From: Tetmemena sp. SeJ-2015
Taxonomy: Eukaryota; Ciliophora; Spirotrichea; Sporadotrichida; Oxytrichidae
DNA: 64,000 nt
Direction of reading: 5' to 3'
NCBI GenBank assembly: GCA_027382625.1
Contig: JAJKFJ010021883.1
Span: forward strand, 62,001 to 126,000
Below, in pieces: positions 59,160 to 64,000 of this stretch. The notes beneath the pieces were generated by a model. That model did no database searches, was not told where the DNA came from, and was given only the letters and a program-made list of their open reading frames with translations. How positions within the stretch are numbered: the first letter of the stretch is position 1; the number at the start of each line of letters is the position of its first letter. The position numbers and the translations under genes are program-made.

Positions 59160-61397
59160 TCAATCTGGGCAATCTATTGCAGCAAGGCAGCGAGAGCAGT
59201 TGCTGACGACTGGAATCATCATCAGAACTTGACGAACTTCGGCAATCTTGTCCTTGTTTCCGTCTTACTTTCTGGTCTTGATGTAGCCGACTAGTGCGAA
59301 CAAGAAGGCAAGAACTCCAGCAACGATGTGCACGAAGACGATTTGCTTGACGGTGCTGTTCCAGCCGCTGGAAGGCTTGAGGTAAGAGTACATGTAGTCG
59401 AATATGAACTTCTCGAAGATGAGGAGAGCGACTGCAGCGCCAGTGAGGAAGATACCGAGGATCTTGCCGAAGTGCTTGTCACCATAGTCCTTCATGGGCA
59501 ACCTGTCCAGCAACAACGTAAGAGCTGCCAGAGGCGAAGGAAACCAACAAGTAGCTCCAGAAATACACGTTATTCAAAGTGAAAATATGCGTGTGCAGTA
59601 TCTTCGAGTAATAAATGGTGATTGGTGACATCGAAGAAGAGGAGGAGGATCTGGGAGACAACTTATAGCTTATGTGTATTTATAATATGAGTGACAACTA
59701 CGAGGAAGGCGTTGAACATCATGCATCCATAGGGGGAGATGTAGATTCTGAAGAGAGAGAGGAAGACTCCAGTGGTGAAAGAGCCCACAAGCTCGAAGAC
59801 TTAGAAGGTTCTTCTGTTTCTCTCCACTTGGTTAACGTTATAGGCGATTGAGCTGGCCCTGTCATCGTTTACGTCGGAGATAGCGATGATGATAGCGAAT
59901 GAGAACAGGAACAGCCAGAACTCAGGTCTCTTTTTGGCCTCAGAGAATTTGCAGTTCTTACCTCTTGACTGGAGGAACAGGTCGGTTGGGCCTGGCTTTG
60001 AGAACATGCTGCCGAGGTTCTTCTGGTCAACCATGGAGATGGCGATGAGGGGCACGAATAGGTTGAGGGCGAGAATGAGAACGAGTACTCTTGAGCCCCA
60101 GTAGCTGCTTGACTGGTAGGAGATGAGGAGGAGGACAGTCATGACTACGAATGCGCAAAGGACGAGGGCATAGAAGGAGACAGTCTTCTTGAGGGCCATT
60201 CCCTTGGCAATAGACTTGGAGCTTGAATCCTTTTGGGCTTTCTTCTGGAAAAGAATAGCGCAAGCGACGTAGATGAGGGCTCCAAGCACAGTCACGATCA
60301 GGATGAATTGGTTCACAGTGAAGTGGATAATATAAATTCTCATTCTTTAAATAAGTTGGTGAAGATTCCAACCTTGAGAGCCTGATGGAAGGCGTCTGAA
60401 CCGATGAAGTAGGTGAACATGATTCCATTAACCTAAATAAGATGGATTAATAAGAGTTTGAAGGTTAGTTTATATTGAAATAGCAGGTAGCTACAGTTAC
60501 AATAGCTCTCGGGAAAATTCAAATTCTTCATCTTAATCAGTAATATCCAATTAAAATTTGAATGAGTGATATGAAGAATGTATCATAACTTACCAATGAG
60601 GTGGAGACAATTGAGTGCATCTTCAAAACGGCGCCAAGAGCAGTCAAGAAAACGATCAGAGCACCTTGACCTCCGAGCACACCAACTACGAAGAGTGCCA
60701 CTGTGGCGGGAGTTCTTCCGAGGTCGGTGTTCAGGGTGATCACAGCGATGATATGTGCGATGGAGATCATAAGTCCTATCATTTAAAATCAGTTAAAAAA
60801 GCTCTCGAAGCTTCATCAGGATGAAAATTCATCCTCCAAATATTATAAAGGATTTAACTTAAAAAGAGCAGTTAAAAGATCCCACTATTAATTAAATTGA
60901 CTCTAGTTAGTAGAATCAAGAAGCAGAGGGAGGTTTTAGGGGTTCTTACCTCCAAGGAGAATAGTTCTCTTGGGTCCCAATTTTCTATAAAGCTTCGAGG
61001 GTACGTAACCAACTAGCACTGAGGCATTAACGGCAAAGGAGAACTATAGACTTGTTTAGTGAATGGCATTATAACATTGGCCTATGAAGCCAGAGTTTAT
61101 AATATTAAATTCAAATAATTGAAGGCAAGCAAGCTCATAGCTAAGAAAGATATCGTTTAACTGCCACAAGAAGTAAACCAACATCTTGTTAGAAAATAAG
61201 TAAGAGACTTACCCAGCTCACAGTTTCTGCATCGATATTGTACTTAGACTCGTACAACAGGAAATTGCTATAGGGAAGGATTAGTAGTGGTTTAATGAGA
61301 TGATTAGTGCTTACTTGAGTTCTGAGAAGATGGATCCTGCCGCGATACTGGCTAGGATGGCTAGGGGAAATAGCAGAAGCTTTAGAACGGGGTTCAT
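59160..61397 (-). CDS. Major facilitator (nodulin-like/NFD4-type) transporter
   Basis: ATG at 61397 opens MNPVLKLLLFPLAILASIAA. After two GTAAG introns come VLVGYVPSKLYRKLGPKRTI, which resembles the MFS loop 2-3 motif, and LFVVGVLGGQGALIVFLTAL, then IGSDAFHQALKVGIFTNLF. A break with TTA pointers (plus-strand TAA at 60328-60330 and 60348-60350; 20 nt removed) joins NLF to IHFTVNQFILIVTVLG. About six more spans follow, then KPSSGWNSTVKQIVFVHIVA and a short cytosolic tail (SNCSRCLAAIDCPD) ending at TGA 59160-59162. The substrate cannot be inferred. Family assignment rests on span layout and the loop motif. Confidence 0.65.
60328..60350 (-). other. Candidate small IES in the MFS gene, TTA pointers
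   Basis: Coding-strand TTA repeats (plus-strand TAA at 60328-60330 and 60348-60350) bracket 17 nt with an in-frame TGA. Removing 20 nt restores the membrane-span frame. Three-base pointers are weak evidence on their own. Confidence 0.45.
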
Positions 61398-61627
61398 CTT
61401 ATATTTATTTGTATTTGAAATTATACTATTAAAGCACTCACTCACAGATATTACACCCACATCCACTCAATACAAACTAGATTTAATTTATTTATTCAAA
61501 CACTTATGCAGCAATCGCTTTTCTCAGAGAGATAGTGGCTGAATTATCTACTTAAGGAATAAAGTGCTGAGCAGAGTTATATTAATTTCTATATTATTAA
61601 TACCTATTAGGAAATATCTTAAGCAAT

Positions 61628-62947
61628 ATGTCTATCTCGCCATTACACGGAGGACTAGTCTTTTTGGAAGACTCACAGCCAAACAACAAGCGCGCTAATG
61701 CCGCCTCTCAAGAGGAAGAGAAGGTCAGCAGCACTGCCTCTTCTAAAAGCGACCTGAATCAAAGAGACATCAATGAGTTCTACAACCCTCGTCCAAGTGA
61801 TCTCACTCTGGATGAGAAAGTAAACATCATCGCCAGCGTCGGAGAGGAAGTCATCATGCCTGAGGAAATACGAGCCATGCTTCTCAAGAAGGAGTCTTGG
61901 ACTTGCTATGATGGTTTCGAGCCCTCAGGAAGAATGCACATCGCTTAAGGAATCATGAAGTCCATCAATGTCAACAAGATTACCAAAGCTGGTGGTGTCT
62001 TCATCTTTTGGGTTGCAGACTGGTTTGCACTCCTTAACAATAAGATGGGAGGTGACCTCGAGAAAATCCAGGTTGTAGGAAGATACTTCGTCGAAGTCTG
62101 GAGAGCTGCAGGTATGAACTTGGCTAACGTCAAGTTCCTTTGGGCAAGTGAGGAAATTAACAAGCGCCCTGATGAGTACTGGATGACTGTGATTGACATC
62201 TCAAGAAAGGCCAACGTTTCTAGAATCAAGAGATGCGCCACTATTATGGGTAGAAGCGAAGGTGACGACATGCCAGCTGCTCAGATTATGTATCCTTGCA
62301 TGCAGTGTGCTGATATCTTCTTCCTGAAGGCTGACGTGTGCCAGCTTGGTATGGATCAAAGAAAGGTTAACATGCTTGCCAGAGAGTACTGCGATGATAT
62401 CAAGCGTACTGAGAAGCCCATTATAGTTTCTCACCATATGATGATGGGACTGAAGCAAGGTCAGGCTAAAATGGCCAAGAGTGATCCTGACTCTGCCATT
62501 TTTATGGAAGACACAGTTGCTGATGTCAAGAAAAAGATCAGGGGTGCCTACTGCCCAGAGAAAGTTCTCAAGGACAATCCCATTATAGACTACATCAAGT
62601 AAACTTTTTCTAAATACTAGCATATTTTAGTAAGTTCGACTTGGTATACATCATCTTCGAGAAATTCTCTCCAGTGGTTATTAAGAGAGAGGAGAAGAAC
62701 GGAGGTGATTTGTACTTCAATACTTTCGATGAGCTTGCAGCTGAATACGAAGCTGGAAATATCCATCCCATGGATCTTAAGACTGCCACCACTTACTATA
62801 TTAACACTTAATAAGATAAATTTCATTAACGAGCTGTTACAACCTGTTAGAGATCATTTCGAAAAAGATCCCTATGCAAAGAAGCTGCTTGAGACTATTA
62901 AAAAGTGGCAGAAGGAAATGGCTGCTAAAGGAGTCCCAACTAAATGA
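61628..62947 (+). CDS. Tyrosyl-tRNA synthetase, cytosolic type
   Basis: ATG at 61628 opens MSISPLHGGLVFLEDSQPNN, an extension before the catalytic domain. Class I signatures follow: YDGFEPSGRMHIAQG (HIGH region; its Gln is TAA), VFIFWVADWFALLNNKMGGD, QCADIFFLKADVCQLGMDQR and KMAKSDPDSAIFMED (KMSKS region). The enzyme charges tRNA-Tyr. A 32-nt intron (62599-62630, GTAAAC...TTTTAG) and a 25-nt IES (62806-62830, ATTAAC pointers) interrupt it. Removing both leaves 1263 nt, 420 residues plus TGA. The C-terminus (LLQPVRDHFEKDPYAKKLLE) is typical. There is no EMAP-like extra domain. Confidence 0.95.
62806..62830 (+). other. IES in tyrosyl-tRNA synthetase, ATTAAC pointers
   Basis: ATTAAC at 62800-62805 and 62825-62830 flank 19 nt of AT-rich DNA with no GT-AG ends. 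Excising one copy plus the insert (25 nt) fuses TTYYIN to ELLQPVRDHF, the expected family sequence, and changes frame as required. Confidence 0.85.
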
Positions 62948-63059
62948 TCAGCAGTGAATCAAGTTGTCTTATTTTGATTTCATTAAAATCAGTCTCTATA
63001 AATATTTCAGAGATAATTAAACTCAATTTGCTTTAATGAAATATTGAATTTAGTGAATT

Positions 63060-64000
63060 TCATGCGTCGAATTCCGACTTATTAGCATCTGTTTCATCAA
63101 GCTCTTAGAAGCCTTAATTTTTTGTAGGGTTGACTTTGACATAAGTAATTTTCTTTGGAGGAAGATGCATCGGGTCCTCACCAATTTCTAGCTAAGAATT
63201 CTATTGCACTTACACGAATTCTTTGATCTCAGTGTCTATCTTTTTCTGCAACTTCTTGCTCTTTAAGTAATAATACACTCCCAGTCCTACTGCAAGAATC
63301 TAAAAATATAATCATGAAGAGAGTGATAGCTATAGAAGCAATTCCATTTCCAAAGAGAGATTTAGATGGTATCTTAAAGCTTATGGGCTCGTAAGGAATG
63401 GTTATCATCTTATCCTGAACCAAGGCAAAGACATTACAATTAAAATACCTCTTTATTAAAGATAAGATATTTATAAACTGGTAGTAAGTATTCTCTTATA
63501 ATTTAGTCTCATAGTAATTAATGACACCAGTTTACTCAGTTGCTTAAATCAAACCACCAATATGCTTCAACGAGCATTGATGATTCATCCTCGCATGTCT
63601 CTGATTAGTGAAAAGCAGTTTGTAGAAAACTATTTATTAGAGGACTGGATCTTAACCTTGCTTGCTCAGATAGACACCTCCCCAAGTGATATTGATATTT
63701 CCTTTAGTACCAGCTATGAAATCAAAGTGAATCTTGCCGTTATCTAGGGCGAATAATTCCTCCTCGAAAATAATAAGATCTGATCTAATAACTTTTGTTC
63801 TAATAGAAAACTCAGAAAAGAATTCAGGACCTTCAGTTGGTAAATAACCCTTTTTAGATATGACAATGTATGTCATTGAGCTCTCCACTTCTTTGAGATT
63901 AATTATCTTTTATCCGTACAAATACTCGATTTGGTGATATACTCTAGATCCAATAGGGTCTTAGGGGTCTTTAACTATGTCTACTGATACTTCTCCAAAG
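63060..64000 (-). CDS. Single-span membrane protein, C-terminal part (runs off the window)
   Basis: The reverse strand encodes an extracellular or lumenal region of beta-type sequence (SSMTYIVISKKGYLPTEGPE, FIAGTKGNINITWGGVYLSK). A membrane span (SIAITLFMIIF continuing AVGLGVYYYL) follows, interrupted near 63285-63320. A basic cytosolic tail begins KSKKLQKKIDTEIKEF. After a GTAAG...CTTAG intron (about 63190-63212) the end reads PMHLPPKKITYVKVNP, with TGA at 63060-63062. The N-terminus lies beyond 64000. I do not recognise the family. Confidence 0.55.

Noticed and set aside
62591..62635. AGTAA direct repeat considered as an IES pointer in tyrosyl-tRNA synthetase
   Set aside because: Excision at the repeat gives the wrong frame, while the GT-AG intron 62599-62630 restores YINKFDLVY, so it was called an intron.

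Overview
The window looks like germline (micronuclear) DNA of a spirotrich, probably hypotrich, ciliate (Oxytricha/Stylonychia/Tetmemena type). Three things seen in the sequence support this. (1) TAA and TAG are read through as Gln in every recognisable gene, and only TGA ends them. (2) Introns are short, start GTAAG and end AG. (3) Conserved genes are also broken by AT-rich inserts that lack GT-AG ends but sit between short direct repeats (pointers). Removing one repeat plus the insert restores the frame; these behave as internal eliminated sequences (IESs). Three genes are also scrambled: their pieces lie out of order or on opposite strands and share exactly repeated pointers at the break points. 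I saw no CCCCAAAA-type telomere repeats.

Layout. 1-19.4 kb: adenylate kinase (cut by the window edge), then mostly minus-strand genes for low-complexity, Gln/Ser-rich proteins, including a WD-repeat protein and an LRR-ankyrin protein, plus an AGT microsatellite framed by a perfect inverted repeat. 19.5-25.4 kb: CFAP61, in two blocks on opposite strands (10-bp pointer). 25.6-29.5 kb: SF-assemblin, EMC3, and mitochondrial acyl carrier protein whose last coding segment lies upstream of its body (15-bp pointer). 30.5-38.4 kb: FCP1-like (apparently inactive) phosphatase and a large disordered protein in divergent orientation. 38.9-55 kb: amino-acid transporter, then a MON2 homologue in two oppositely oriented blocks about 10 kb apart (9-bp pointer). 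Between the MON2 blocks lie 14-3-3, a sterol/diacylglycerol acyltransferase, two unknown genes and a probable SRP RNA. 55-64 kb: kinesin-3 with FHA domain, MFS transporter, tyrosyl-tRNA synthetase and a membrane protein running off the end.

The genes do not form a pathway. In a hypotrich each would normally end up on its own somatic nanochromosome; what they share here is germline packing. Several encode axoneme, basal-body or trafficking proteins (CFAP61, SF-assemblin, kinesin-3, MON2, EMC3), as expected of a ciliate. Boundaries of unrecognised genes are approximate because intron, IES and frame breaks could only be judged by eye.
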